The notes: generated from the sequence alone by a model not told the origin. Numbered from the stretch's first letter, positions 26,136 to 35,944 are shown. The stretch: 64,000 nucleotides of DNA from Paenibacillus sp. MMS20-IR301 (GCF_032302195.1 NZ_CP135275.1:620001-684000); one strand, 5' to 3'. Numbers and translations: made by a program.

Positions 26136-27986
26136 ATGGGCAAATTCAGGAACACAGCAGCAGGAGTCAGGGCATGGTATGGCGGTCTATCCATTCATAT
26201 CAAGCTGATTGCGGCTTATATCATCATCATTCTGGTCCCGGTTATTATCATTTCGAACTATTTGTTTGCCGGATTCTACCGCAATACAATCAAAGACACC
26301 GTTAAAGAGAACCGTTACCAGATCAACAATGAGAAAGAAGTGATTACGGGTAAAATTGCGGCCATGGAACAGTCGTTCAATCTGCTGATTTCGGATAGTC
26401 AGCTCGGAGAATATGTAATGATGAAATCGGAGCCTGAGGTGTACGAGCTTATGACGTACAAGGCGTTCGCTTTCAGTTATCTGCAGCGGGTCATGTTCAA
26501 TAATCCGGATATTGCGGGTGTCCGTTTTTACGTGAACAACCCCTTCATCATGGAGCTGTGGCCGATTATTTATCATGAAGAACGGATTAAGGACAGCCCC
26601 TTATACTCTAAAGTGATGAAGCAACCCGGGAGAATGCTGTGGGAGATAGAGTCCGCAGACTCAAATTCCATGGTCTCCATGATCATCGGTTCAAACCGGG
26701 CTGATAACCTGCATATCGGAATCATCAAGATAGACATGCGGATTGAAGATTTTTTTGAGAAAGCGTATACCAACAGCAGTGAACGCGACTCCCGTTTCTT
26801 CATTCTCGACCAGCAGGGCAACCTGCATGCCAACAATACAGATCCGCTCCCCGGACTGGATGAAGAGCAGATCCGGCAGGCTGTCACGGAGTATAAACAA
26901 GCAGGCAAGACGTCACTGGTGGTGCCCGGGGGCGGTGCCGATTTCCTGTACCTGGTTGAACATATCGATAAAATAAATGCGGAGCTTGTGAACGTAATTT
27001 CCTTACATACGACCTATTCCAAAATCGGCCATACCCGGAATACCGTGATTCTTGTAGTCACCCTTCTGCTCATTCTGCTGGCTGTCACAACCTATTTCAT
27101 GCAGTCTATTGTACTGAAGAAGCTGGATGTTCTGCGGGAATCGATGAAAAGAGTGCGCGGCGGCAATTTCAGTATCGAAGTCCCCGTGCAGGGCGGTGAT
27201 GAGATCGGCGAGCTGGCCCATCATTTCCGGCAGATGCTGAATACCATTAATGAACTGGTGGCAGACGCGGTTAAGCGCAGTGCGGCTACGAAGGAAGCGG
27301 AGCTTCAAGCCTTGCGTAATCAGATTGATGCGCATTTCCTCTACAATACACTGGAGAATCTGAAAATGCTCTCGGAGGTTGAAGGGCAATACACGATTGC
27401 GGATGCGCTTACATCTCTCGGCAGTATTATGCGTTACAATCTGCGGTGGACGGGCGATAAGGTGCAGTTGAGTGACGAGCTGGGCCATATTCAGCACTAT
27501 ATTTCGATCATGAGCATCCGTTACGACGAGAAGCTGCAGCTGCAGCTGGATGTACCGTGGGAATTGCAGAACCAGGAGCTGCCCAAAATGTCGCTGCAGC
27601 CCATTGTGGAGAATGCTTTGAAGCATGGAATGTACTCCGCCCTGATGAGGCGGGAAGGCCTGTGTGTAGACCTGCATGCTTATAGCGGGGAAGGCTCCTT
27701 CTATGTTGAAGTGACTGACAATGGTACCGGTATTCCTGAGGACAGACTGGCCGTGTTAAATGAGAAGCTGACTATGACTGACGCAGAGTTCTATTCTTTG
27801 CCGGAAGAAGCTGCAGTGCTTAAGAAGGGCAACGGCGGCATCGGACTGCGCAACGTGAACCAGCGGATCCGCATGTACTACGGAGAGGAATATGGCATCC
27901 GGGTGGAGAGTGTTCAGGGGAGCGGCACTACTGTAAAGGTTAAACTGCCCTTAGATAACACTCTGGGAGGGGAAACACAACTATGA
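26136..27986 (+). CDS. YesM-type sensor histidine kinase
   Basis: The protein (616 residues from ATG 26136) has a membrane helix near residues 20-40, an extracellular sensor, a second helix near 310-330, a HAMP domain and a kinase domain. The acceptor motif is NQIDAHFLYNTLENL (H400), where the family usually has QINPHFLFN. HATPase motifs are VENALKHG, DNGTGIP and GNGGIGLRNVNQRI. ATG 26136 is chosen because a TATAAT at 26094-26099 would be the -10 box and GAGGGG precedes it; ATG 26088 is upstream of that box. Its stop overlaps the regulator gene by 4 bases. Confidence 0.85.
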   Translation: MGKFRNTAAGVRAWYGGLSIHIKLIAAYIIIILVPVIIISNYLFAGFYRNTIKDTVKENRYQINNEKEVITGKIAAMEQSFNLLISDSQLGEYVMMKSEPEVYELMTYKAFAFSYLQRVMFNNPDIAGVRFYVNNPFIMELWPIIYHEERIKDSPLYSKVMKQPGRMLWEIESADSNSMVSMIIGSNRADNLHIGIIKIDMRIEDFFEKAYTNSSERDSRFFILDQQGNLHANNTDPLPGLDEEQIRQAVTEYKQAGKTSLVVPGGGADFLYLVEHIDKINAELVNVISLHTTYSKIGHTRNTVILVVTLLLILLAVTTYFMQSIVLKKLDVLRESMKRVRGGNFSIEVPVQGGDEIGELAHHFRQMLNTINELVADAVKRSAATKEAELQALRNQIDAHFLYNTLENLKMLSEVEGQYTIADALTSLGSIMRYNLRWTGDKVQLSDELGHIQHYISIMSIRYDEKLQLQLDVPWELQNQELPKMSLQPIVENALKHGMYSALMRREGLCVDLHAYSGEGSFYVEVTDNGTGIPEDRLAVLNEKLTMTDAEFYSLPEEAAVLKKGNGGIGLRNVNQRIRMYYGEEYGIRVESVQGSGTTVKVKLPLDNTLGGETQL

Positions 27987-29560
27987 GAAAGCTTCTGATT
28001 GTTGACGATGAAAAGAATATCCGCCGCGGGCTGCAGGCGATGATCGAACGGGAATATAAGGACATCTATGACATTCATCTGGCCTGCGATGCCTTTGAGG
28101 CGCTGGAGATGCTCCGGTCAATGGATATAGAGATTCTGATTACGGATATCTGTATGCCGGAAATGGATGGGATCGGCTTAATCAAAAAGGTGCAGGAGCT
28201 TGAGCCCAAGCCGGTCGTGGTCATTGTCAGCGGCTATGATGACTTTGCTTATGCCAAAGCTGCGATCCGCTATGAAGTGAAGGAGTATCTGTTGAAGCCT
28301 GTACTCCGTAATGATTTGGCTGCAACAATCAGGCGGGTCGAAGAGGAGCTGGTCCGGAGTGAGGAAGCGGCGAATGCACGGTTCTCGTCGGCTGAGCAGC
28401 GCGAGGAATACAGGGAGAGCCAGCTGAATTTGTATTCCAGCCACCCCTCAGCCGAGCAAGAAGAGGTTAGGGGCAAGCTTTCGCAGCTGGACCTCGGCTG
28501 GCTGGATCAAGGCTTTCATGCGGTCATGATAAAATATCCCGGGGATGAGCAGGCCTCGGGATCTGCTGCCTTTAAGGCGCGGGTGACGGCGTTGCTGGAG
28601 CAGGCAGAGCCTGCACTGCATTTCCGCTTTGCCCGTTTTTGGGACTCTAATCTGCATGCCGTTATCCTCACAGAGGGTGCGGAGTCCTGGCGGATACTTA
28701 CTGAGGCTCTGGTGCAGCTCGATTCCGGGCTAATGCTATCGGTCAGCGGCTTGAACTTCGGGATGGAGAAGCTGTATTCGGCGTGCGAAGAGGCGGCGGT
28801 ATCCTTGAAGTATACTTTCATGCTGCCTGCTCCCGGCATTGTGCTATTCGAGGAGATTTGCCGGAAGGACAGTGACTATGAGGTGCCGGGGGACAAAATT
28901 GCAATGGCTGTGGATCTGCTGGGCTCAGGGCGGGAGAAGGAGATGCTGGGACTGCTGCATGAAATACTGGATGACGCGGACATTAGCCGGAGGAATACCG
29001 GTTATCTGGAGGGCATCAGCAGGGCATTGAACGAAGCTCTTCTTGAGCTGATTATGCAGCAGAAGGGCAAAGACTCCATTGAAATTGTACAGCAGCTCAA
29101 TACTATCGGGGATGTATACCGGTTCAGCTGCTTCGCGGACTATTTCCGTGAGGTACAGCGTGTATTTCTTCTGCTGGGCGACTATATCCGGACACTGAAG
29201 TCCAGGCATACGGATAATAAAGAAATGAAGACGGCCGTACAGTACATCCACGATAATTACGACCAGAATATCAATATGACCCTCATTTCTAATATCGTAT
29301 CCTTTAACTATTCTTACTTCAGCCAGGCCTTCCGGGATTACACCGGTGAGAACTTCGTAACCTACTTGAAGAATTACCGGATCGGCAAGGCAAAGGAGCT
29401 GCTGCAGACAACGGATGATAAGATTTACGAAATAGCGATGAGAGCCGGTTTTGAGAATGCCAAAAATTTTAACCGGGTGTTTAAAGAAAGTGAAGGCGTG
29501 AGCCCGGTGGAATTCCGTATCCAGCGGAAGTTTTTGTCCGGACCGTTCATAGACACATAA
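27983..29560 (+). CDS. YesN-type response regulator (REC-AraC)
   Basis: The 525-residue protein has a receiver domain (D8/D9, acceptor D55 in ITDICMPEMDG, K in LLKPVLRND) and a C-terminal AraC domain with two HTH (MTLISNIVSFNYSYFSQAFRDYTGENF; IYEIAMRAGFENAKNFNRVFKESEGVSP). It is coupled to the kinase at 26136 by a 4-base overlap and followed 50 bases later by the beta-helix gene at 29611, with no terminator between. The whole unit therefore looks like a three-gene operon with self-contained sensing and effector. Confidence 0.9.
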   Translation: MRKLLIVDDEKNIRRGLQAMIEREYKDIYDIHLACDAFEALEMLRSMDIEILITDICMPEMDGIGLIKKVQELEPKPVVVIVSGYDDFAYAKAAIRYEVKEYLLKPVLRNDLAATIRRVEEELVRSEEAANARFSSAEQREEYRESQLNLYSSHPSAEQEEVRGKLSQLDLGWLDQGFHAVMIKYPGDEQASGSAAFKARVTALLEQAEPALHFRFARFWDSNLHAVILTEGAESWRILTEALVQLDSGLMLSVSGLNFGMEKLYSACEEAAVSLKYTFMLPAPGIVLFEEICRKDSDYEVPGDKIAMAVDLLGSGREKEMLGLLHEILDDADISRRNTGYLEGISRALNEALLELIMQQKGKDSIEIVQQLNTIGDVYRFSCFADYFREVQRVFLLLGDYIRTLKSRHTDNKEMKTAVQYIHDNYDQNINMTLISNIVSFNYSYFSQAFRDYTGENFVTYLKNYRIGKAKELLQTTDDKIYEIAMRAGFENAKNFNRVFKESEGVSPVEFRIQRKFLSGPFIDT

Positions 29561-29610
29561 GCAAAGTATAATGTACTTCAGCAAAATTCCATTACTCCGG
29601 AGGTAAAAGA

Positions 29611-31290
29611 ATGCAGCAGGCTAGAGCGGACTTGGCAGCACCTGATTTTGGGCCAAATGTACTTGTATTTGATCCCGCCATGCCCGGCAGGGACATTCAA
29701 GAGATGTGTGACCGGGTATTTGCAGAGCAGGAACGGGCGGAGTTTGGAAGGAACCGCTGTGCGTTACTGTTCAAACCCGGTGTATATGATGCTAGAATCC
29801 GGATCGGATTCTATACACAGGCGGCGGGGCTAGGCGAATCGCCGGACCAGGTACGGATTACTGGAGGCGGCATTAACTGCGATGCAGATTGGATGAACGG
29901 CCTGGCGCTGATTAACTTCTGGCGCTCCGCCGAAGGGATTGCTACAGAGCCGGTGCCGGGTGAGGCGGCGAAATGGACAGTATCCCAGGCAGCCCCGTAC
30001 CGCAGAATGCATGTGCTTGGAGATCTGGAGCTGTTCGACCATGCCGAGAAAAACTATGCCAGCGGAGGGTTCATGGCGGATACAGCGGTGGATGGATCGG
30101 TCAACTCCGGCCCGCAGCAGCAGTTCTATCTGCGCAATTCACAGTGGAGCGAGTGGCATAGCTCCCAATGGAATAATGTGTTTCAGGGCTGCGTGAATCC
30201 GCCGGAATCCGCAGGCTGGCCCAGTCCGCCCAATACCGTGCTCTCCCGGGTGCCCGTGGTCAGAGAGAAGCCGTATCTGTATATCGCCAGCGATGGCCGT
30301 TATTATGTGAAGGTTCCGCAGCTGCGTGCAGCTGCGGCCGGAATTACCTGGTCCGGAGGAGCCACCGAAGGCAAGTCACTGGAGCTCGGCCATTTCTATA
30401 TTGCCAAGGCTGGCCAGGATACGGCAAAGACGCTGAACCGCGAGCTTGCCGCCGGCAGGCATCTGCTGCTGACACCGGGAATTTATGGCCTTGAAGAGCC
30501 GGTCCGCGTGGAGCATGCAAATACAGTGGTACTCGGTTTGGGCCTGGCTACGCTGGTGCCTGAGCATGGGGCAACAGCTATGCAGATTGCAGATGTAGAC
30601 GGGGTAATTATCGCCGGACTGTTATTTGACGCCGGAACGGAGGGTTCCGGGAGTCTGCTGGAGGTGGGGCCGCCCGGCTGCACAGGCCGGCATTCCGCTA
30701 ATCCGGCTTCGCTGCATGATCTGTTCTTCCGGGTGGGAGGGGCGGGAGGCGGCCGGGCAGAGGTCTGCCTGACAATCAACAGCAGTGATGTAATCGGTGA
30801 TCATTTCTGGCTCTGGCGGGCCGATCACGGTGAAGGCGTGGGCTGGGAGCGGAATACTTCAGACAACGGGATAATCATTAACGGGGATCATGTTACCATT
30901 TACGGGCTGTTCGTGGAACATTTTCAGAAATACCAGACTGTCTGGAACGGGGATTACGGCAGACTTTTCTTTTATCAGAGTGAAATTCCTTATGATGTGC
31001 CTGATCAGGCCAGCTGGATGAACGGGGGAGTGAACGGCTTTGCCTCCTATAAAGTAAGTGATACAGTGACCCGGCATGAGGCCCATGGTCTCGGGATTTA
31101 TTCCTTCTTCAATGCCGGGCCCCATATCAGGCTGCACAGTGCGATAGAAGCACCGGCTTCGCCAGAGGTACGCTTCACGCATATGGTGGATGTGTTCCTG
31201 AACGGTAACGGGGAGATTACCCGTATGGTGAACGGGCTTGGAGCCACAGCCTGCGAAGGTTCAAGGGTCCACTATCTCGCTGAGGCTTGA
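29611..31290 (+). CDS. GH55-like right-handed beta-helix protein
   Basis: The 559-residue protein has no signal peptide or membrane segment. Its pattern of short strands and turns (TPGIYGLEEPVRVEHANTVVLGLGLATLVPEHGATAMQIADVDGVIIAGLLFDAG; GIIINGDHVTIYGLFVEHFQKYQTVWNGDYGRLFFYQSE) is that of pectate-lyase/GH55-like double beta-helix proteins. Relatives are often annotated as adenylyl cyclase or coagulation-factor proteins in error. A GGAGG site precedes ATG 29611. Lying directly behind a YesM/YesN pair, it is the likely regulated enzyme. A cytoplasmic location implies action on imported oligosaccharides, but no importer is adjacent. Activity unknown. Confidence 0.65.
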   Translation: MQQARADLAAPDFGPNVLVFDPAMPGRDIQEMCDRVFAEQERAEFGRNRCALLFKPGVYDARIRIGFYTQAAGLGESPDQVRITGGGINCDADWMNGLALINFWRSAEGIATEPVPGEAAKWTVSQAAPYRRMHVLGDLELFDHAEKNYASGGFMADTAVDGSVNSGPQQQFYLRNSQWSEWHSSQWNNVFQGCVNPPESAGWPSPPNTVLSRVPVVREKPYLYIASDGRYYVKVPQLRAAAAGITWSGGATEGKSLELGHFYIAKAGQDTAKTLNRELAAGRHLLLTPGIYGLEEPVRVEHANTVVLGLGLATLVPEHGATAMQIADVDGVIIAGLLFDAGTEGSGSLLEVGPPGCTGRHSANPASLHDLFFRVGGAGGGRAEVCLTINSSDVIGDHFWLWRADHGEGVGWERNTSDNGIIINGDHVTIYGLFVEHFQKYQTVWNGDYGRLFFYQSEIPYDVPDQASWMNGGVNGFASYKVSDTVTRHEAHGLGIYSFFNAGPHIRLHSAIEAPASPEVRFTHMVDVFLNGNGEITRMVNGLGATACEGSRVHYLAEA

Positions 31291-31359
31291 GGCATGCGGG
31301 ATATGGAGTAATTAGCACGCCTGGTATCCAAGTGAAGCCACACCCCGCACGCAAAATTT

Positions 31360-31406
31360 AAGGCTATTCCAGGCAGCCGTGGTATGGCTTGCCGGAATAG
31401 CCTTTT
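31360..31406. terminator. Bidirectional terminator
   Basis: AGGCTATTCC pairs with GGAATAGCCT (10 bp), extended by GGCA/TGCC, followed by TTTTT on the plus strand; the minus strand has a shorter T run. It separates the convergent beta-helix and TetR genes. Confidence 0.75.
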
Positions 31407-31417
31407 TAGTGTGAGCC

Positions 31418-31978
31418 CTAGTGGATGCCCTTCCAGAAGGTATCCCAGATAATGGCCAGCGCTGCCTCATAGGATTGCCTGGTTTCATAGACGAGCTGGA
31501 TTTCCAGTCCGTCGATTACCGTCAGCATCGCCAGGGCACACTCTTCCGGTGTGAAGCGGAAAGAATCGCCCTGCCGGAATATCCTGCATAATTCCTCCTT
31601 AACCGTCCCCACATACTGCCGGAACTGCCCGAGCACGAAGTCCTGGATTTCCAGGGGGGCAATGAAGGAAGTAATATGCATAAAAGATACATTCGGCAGG
31701 GTCAGGAACCGGTTTTTGAGCTCATTCAGAAAACCGTAGAGCTGCTGCTCGATCATTTTGCCCTGCGCGGCCTCGAAATAACGGATAACAAACTGCTGCT
31801 CCTCCTGAACGACTCCGGTGAATAATTCCTCCAGCAGCGCTTTTTTGGAAGGATAGTGATAGGACAGCGACTGCTTGCGGATGCCGGCCTCCTCGGCAAT
31901 TTGCGCCATCTTGGCAGCTTCATATCCGAAGCGGTTGAAATGCAGGATGGCGGCTTCTTTAATCTGCTTTTTAATCAA
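31418..31978 (-). CDS. TetR-family repressor
   Basis: The 186-residue protein has a TetR HTH at residues 5-50 (IKEAAILHFNRFGYEAAKMAQIAEEAGIRKQSLSYHYPSKKALLEELF). TTG 31978 is chosen because AAGGAGG lies 6 bases before it; the longer frame starts deep inside the MFS gene without a ribosome site. It overlaps the end of the MFS gene by 8 bases, so the two are translationally coupled, transporter first. The perfect inverted repeat at 33222-33247 upstream of the MFS gene is its probable operator. Confidence 0.82.
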   Translation of the reverse strand: MIKKQIKEAAILHFNRFGYEAAKMAQIAEEAGIRKQSLSYHYPSKKALLEELFTGVVQEEQQFVIRYFEAAQGKMIEQQLYGFLNELKNRFLTLPNVSFMHITSFIAPLEIQDFVLGQFRQYVGTVKEELCRIFRQGDSFRFTPEECALAMLTVIDGLEIQLVYETRQSYEAALAIIWDTFWKGIH

Positions 31979-33179
31979 TGATTGCCTCCTTGTGTCGTTC
32001 TGCCGGATTTCCCTGGTTCTGCCGCCGGGCAAAGAGGATGTAGAACAGCAGGAATAAGGCCATAACACCTATGCCGATATAATAAACCATTGTATAGGAA
32101 AATGCCGAAGCGATAAAGCCGAACAGCAGTGAGCCGCCGCCGATCCCCAGATCGAAAAAGTTGAAGAAGCTGGCCATGGCCCCTTCATGCTCATGCTCAT
32201 CGACCAGATTGAGGCACCATGTCTGAATAGCGGGGAAAATAGCCCCGAAGCCGAACCCGTACAGCACACCCGCTGCGATAAATTGAAGCTCAGACTGCGA
32301 CAAGGTTAACACAAGCAGTCCGGCCATAGTCAGCAGAGCTGACGGAATCAGCACATAGCCGGGGCCAAGCCGGTCCAGCAGCGCTCCGGAGACCAGCCGG
32401 ACGAGGAAGCTTGCCGCCGCGATGGTGAAAAAGAACCAGGCCACATTCTGAAACCCTTTCTCCACGGCATAGATAGCTACAAAGGACATAATCGAGCCGG
32501 CGGCAAGCCCCATCAGCAGAATTAACAGGGAAGGAAACAGAACCCTGCGTTCAAACAGCTTGACCTTCACGCTCTCCCTTGTGCCTGTACCCTGCGGCTG
32601 TCTGGATACGAATAGCGCCATCAGCAGCGACAGCAGCAGAATAGCCGCTCCGCTCATGAAGATTCCCCGGAAGCTGTACAGCTCCAGCAATGCTACCCCG
32701 ATCAGCGGGCCGACGGAGATCGCAACCGTCTCCCCGACCCCGAAATAGCCGATTCCCTCACCGCGGCGTTCCCGCGGAATATTCTCGGCAGCGATGGTTG
32801 CGAAATAGGTTGAGGCCAGGCCGAAGCCGGCACCGTGGATAAACCGGATGAGCAGAATGACATAAATGTCTGACGAGAGGTAGTATGAGCCAGTTGCCAG
32901 CATACATATAGAGATCCCGGCGATCAGCAGATATTTCTTGTCGATCCGCTGGGCGAGCACCCCGGTCAGCGGACGGATCAGGATGGCGGAGAACATGAAA
33001 ATCCCTGTAACCAGGCCGATCTGCCGCGCCTCTCCGCCAATGCTGGAGATGAATAACGGCAAGGTGGGCAGCAGCATTTCAAACGCCATGAATAACAGTG
33101 CATTAGCCAGCATGATGAAAATAAAAGAGCGGCCCCACAGTCCGGCAGTGGTTGTGTTTCGTTGTGCTTTTGTACGCAT
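31971..33179 (-). CDS. MFS transporter (drug/metabolite exporter)
   Basis: The 402-residue protein has about 12 hydrophobic segments and a motif-A-like loop (RPLTGVLAQRIDKKYLLIAG). SVGPLIGVALLELYSFRGIF lies where antiporters carry motif C. It is the first gene of a two-gene operon with a TetR repressor, preceded by a 26-base palindrome. It resembles Bacillus exporters of the YwoG/YfmO kind, but I cannot name the substrate. Confidence 0.85.
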   Translation of the reverse strand: MRTKAQRNTTTAGLWGRSFIFIMLANALLFMAFEMLLPTLPLFISSIGGEARQIGLVTGIFMFSAILIRPLTGVLAQRIDKKYLLIAGISICMLATGSYYLSSDIYVILLIRFIHGAGFGLASTYFATIAAENIPRERRGEGIGYFGVGETVAISVGPLIGVALLELYSFRGIFMSGAAILLLSLLMALFVSRQPQGTGTRESVKVKLFERRVLFPSLLILLMGLAAGSIMSFVAIYAVEKGFQNVAWFFFTIAAASFLVRLVSGALLDRLGPGYVLIPSALLTMAGLLVLTLSQSELQFIAAGVLYGFGFGAIFPAIQTWCLNLVDEHEHEGAMASFFNFFDLGIGGGSLLFGFIASAFSYTMVYYIGIGVMALFLLFYILFARRQNQGNPAERHKEAIID

Positions 33180-33221
33180 TGTTTGCTCCGTTCTTGTTAC
33201 TGAAATGAAATATAATCCCCA

Positions 33222-33247
33222 GTTTATCTGACTGTCGTCAGATAAAC
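33222..33247. promoter_or_regulatory. Perfect inverted repeat, probable TetR operator
   Basis: GTTTATCTGAC (33222-33232) and GTCAGATAAAC (33237-33247) are perfect 11-base arms around TGTC. It lies 42 bases upstream of the MFS-TetR operon. Confidence 0.65.
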
Positions 33248-33392
33248 AAGCTTTTTTATAAGTTTAAATAACGAAGGCTGTAATTCATTGGTCACTTGCA
33301 CAATGCATTTCGTCCTTTCATCAATATTATTTTGCTGCTCCGGGACCTTATAATGAGAGCGTGTTCAACAAGTACTTAGGGGGAAATTTGAA

Positions 33393-34694
33393 ATGGAAGG
33401 ATTAGTTATTGGTTGGTATGGAGCACTGGCGGGGCTGGCAATTGCCATTATCCTGATACTCCGGAAATTGAATCCGGTATACGCATTGTTCCTGGGAGCT
33501 ATATTAGGGGCACTGATCGGCGGAGCCAATCTCGAACAGACGGTAAGCGTTCTTGTAAGCGGTACACAAAGTGTAATGGGCACGGTACTGCGGGTTCTGG
33601 CTGCGGGCGTTCTGGCCGGGGTCATGATGGAATCGGGGGCGGCAGAAGCTATAGCCCAGGCTATCGTTAAGAAGTTCGGCGGCAGTAAGGCGATCATCGC
33701 CCTGGCGCTGGCTACGATGGTCATTACGGCAATGGGCGTATTTATTCCGGTAGCGGTGCTGATCGTAGCTCCGATTGCCCTGTCTGTAGGCAACAAAATG
33801 GGAATCTCCAAGCTCGCACTGCTGCTGGCCTTGTCCGGCGGGGGGAAGGCCGGGAATATCATCTCCCCGAATCCGAATACCATCGCTGCGGCACGCGGTT
33901 TCGACCTGGATTTGAGCCATGTGATGCTGGCTGGTCTGATTCCGGCAATCTGCGGGTTAATTGTAACCGTTATCCTTGCCTCACTGGTGAAGAACAAAGG
34001 TATAATGGTTTCCTCAGAGGAAGCCGCAACGGGTGCGGAAAGTGCGAATACAGCAGCTTATCCGCCGCTGGGCCGGGCGGTTGTCGCACCGCTGGTAGCG
34101 ATTGTGCTGCTGATGATTAACCCGATCGGTTCGATCTCCGGAATTGAAGCGCTCACTAAGCTTAAAGTGGATGCGCTTTATATTCTGCCGCTGGCCGGAA
34201 TTATCGGGATGCTGGCTATGGGACAAGGGAACAAGGTACTGAAGTACACTTCCTCCGGCCTCAGCAAAATGACGGCGACCGTCCTGATCCTCATCGGCGC
34301 CGGCGGGATTGCCGGGCTGATCTCTGCTTCGGATCTGTCGGTCCAGGTGGTTCACCTGATTGAGCTGTCCGGCATTTCCGGCACCTTCCTGGCCCCGATT
34401 TCCGGTATACTGATGGCAGCAGCCACCGCTTCTACCTCCACCGGGGTTATCGTTGCCACCGGTTCCTTCGGACAGGCTATCCTTGATATGGGCACCGCTC
34501 CGCTGGCTGCAGCCGTTATGGTGCATACCGGTGCTACCGTCATCGACTCCCTGCCGCAGGGCACGTACTTCCATGTAACGGCCGATGCCATGAAGATGTC
34601 TATCAAGCAGCGGATGGGGCTCATTCCTTACGAAGCGCTTGTCGGCGGTACAATGACCGTTGTGGCTACGCTGGTTTACGGATTTTTGTTCTAA
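33393..34694 (+). CDS. GntP-family gluconate/glycerate permease
   Basis: The 433-residue protein has 12-14 hydrophobic segments and the GntP-family features GVMMESGAAEAIAQAIVKKFG and ALSGGGKAGNIISPNPNTIAAARGF. GntP proteins import gluconate and related hydroxy acids with protons. The glycerate kinase 27 bases downstream points to glycerate, or a sugar acid degraded to it, as substrate. A TATAAT at 33349-33354 may be the -10 box. The convergent CdaR-type gene downstream is the likely regulator. Confidence 0.87.
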   Translation: MEGLVIGWYGALAGLAIAIILILRKLNPVYALFLGAILGALIGGANLEQTVSVLVSGTQSVMGTVLRVLAAGVLAGVMMESGAAEAIAQAIVKKFGGSKAIIALALATMVITAMGVFIPVAVLIVAPIALSVGNKMGISKLALLLALSGGGKAGNIISPNPNTIAAARGFDLDLSHVMLAGLIPAICGLIVTVILASLVKNKGIMVSSEEAATGAESANTAAYPPLGRAVVAPLVAIVLLMINPIGSISGIEALTKLKVDALYILPLAGIIGMLAMGQGNKVLKYTSSGLSKMTATVLILIGAGGIAGLISASDLSVQVVHLIELSGISGTFLAPISGILMAAATASTSTGVIVATGSFGQAILDMGTAPLAAAVMVHTGATVIDSLPQGTYFHVTADAMKMSIKQRMGLIPYEALVGGTMTVVATLVYGFLF

Positions 34695-34721
34695 TATCAA
34701 TATTATAGATGAGGTGTGGAA

Positions 34722-35864
34722 ATGAGAGAGACAACCTTTGTACTGGCACCCGATTCCTTTAAAGAGAGTATGACAGCGAAGGAAGTTTGTATTGCAATGG
34801 AAAGCGGTCTGCGTAAAATATATCCGGATGCGTCCTATATCCATGTTCCGATGGCGGACGGGGGAGAAGGCACCGTGCAGTCGCTGGTCGACGCCTCCGG
34901 CGGAGAGATTCATTATAAGGAAGTTATAGGACCGCTGGGACAGACCGTTACGGCCAAATACGGGATTCTCGGTGACGGGGGAACGGCGGCAATCGAGATG
35001 GCTTCGGCCAGCGGCATCCAGCTTGTGGACAAGAGTGAGCGTAATCCGCTCATTACCACAACCTATGGCACAGGGCAGCTGATTCTGGAGTGTCTGGACC
35101 GGGGCATCCGCAAAATCATTATCGGCATCGGCGGCAGCGCCACCAATGACGGCGGCGCAGGCATGGCTGAGGCGCTTGGGGCGCGGTTCCTGGATGCAGC
35201 GGGTGCGCTGCTTCCGCGCGGCGGCGGCGGCCTGGGCCGGCTGGCTGCAATCGACATCACTGCGCTTGACCCGCGGCTGCAGCAGGTGCAGTTCATCGTT
35301 GCCTGCGATGTGACCAATCCGCTCTGCGGGGAGCACGGGGCCTCGGCAGTGTTCGGCCCGCAGAAAGGCGCGACTCCGCAGATGGTACAGCAGCTTGACG
35401 CCAATCTGGCCCACTATGCGGCAGTGGTCAAAGAGCAGCTGGATAAGGATGTGCGGGAGCTTCCCGGTGCCGGCGCGGCCGGCGGGCTGGGTGCAGGCCT
35501 GATGATTTTCACGCAGGCAACACTGCAGAAGGGGATTGAAATTGTGATTGAGTATACAGGGCTGCAGCAGAAGCTGGCGGATGCCGACTATGTCTTTACC
35601 GGTGAAGGCGGCATCGACTTCCAGACCAAATTCGGCAAGACACCGTATGGCGTAGCCCGTACCGCCAAAGCCGCCGGCAAGCCTGTTATTGCCTTGGCCG
35701 GGTATATTGGCGAGGGTATTGAAACGCTATATTCCGAAGGCATTGATGCCATCTTCGGTATTGTTCCCGGTGCTTCAAGCCTCGACAGGCTGCTGGCTGA
35801 AGGGCCGGCCAATGTAGAGCGGACCTGCGAGAATATCGCCAGACTGCTGAAGCTTAAGGCTTAG
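34722..35864 (+). CDS. Glycerate kinase (GlxK/GarK family)
   Basis: The 380-residue enzyme has the family start APDSFKESMTAKEVCIAMESGLRKIYP and MADGGEGTVQSLVDASGG, the phosphate-binding GIGGSATNDGGAGMAEALGARFLD, and GAGAAGGLGAGLM with GEGGIDFQTKFGKTPYGVA near the end. It phosphorylates D-glycerate to 2-phosphoglycerate (class I kinases), feeding glycolysis. ATG 34722 has GAGGTG upstream. It is co-transcribed with the GntP permease and ends before a strong hairpin. Confidence 0.92.
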   Translation: MRETTFVLAPDSFKESMTAKEVCIAMESGLRKIYPDASYIHVPMADGGEGTVQSLVDASGGEIHYKEVIGPLGQTVTAKYGILGDGGTAAIEMASASGIQLVDKSERNPLITTTYGTGQLILECLDRGIRKIIIGIGGSATNDGGAGMAEALGARFLDAAGALLPRGGGGLGRLAAIDITALDPRLQQVQFIVACDVTNPLCGEHGASAVFGPQKGATPQMVQQLDANLAHYAAVVKEQLDKDVRELPGAGAAGGLGAGLMIFTQATLQKGIEIVIEYTGLQQKLADADYVFTGEGGIDFQTKFGKTPYGVARTAKAAGKPVIALAGYIGEGIETLYSEGIDAIFGIVPGASSLDRLLAEGPANVERTCENIARLLKLKA

Positions 35865-35914
35865 TTTAGTCAGCAGCTGAGCGCCATTGTCAGCGGAGCT
35901 GCGATTGATGAATC

Positions 35915-35944
35915 AGCCCCGGGAATTTTCCCGGGGCTATTCTT
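35915..35944. terminator. Rho-independent terminator
   Basis: AGCCCCGGGAA and TTCCCGGGGCT are perfect 11-bp arms separated by TT, followed by ATTCTT. Confidence 0.75.

Noticed and set aside
34014..35414. 466-codon minus-strand frame opposite GntP and glycerate kinase
   Set aside because: Antisense of two clear family members; no start signal and no recognisable domain.
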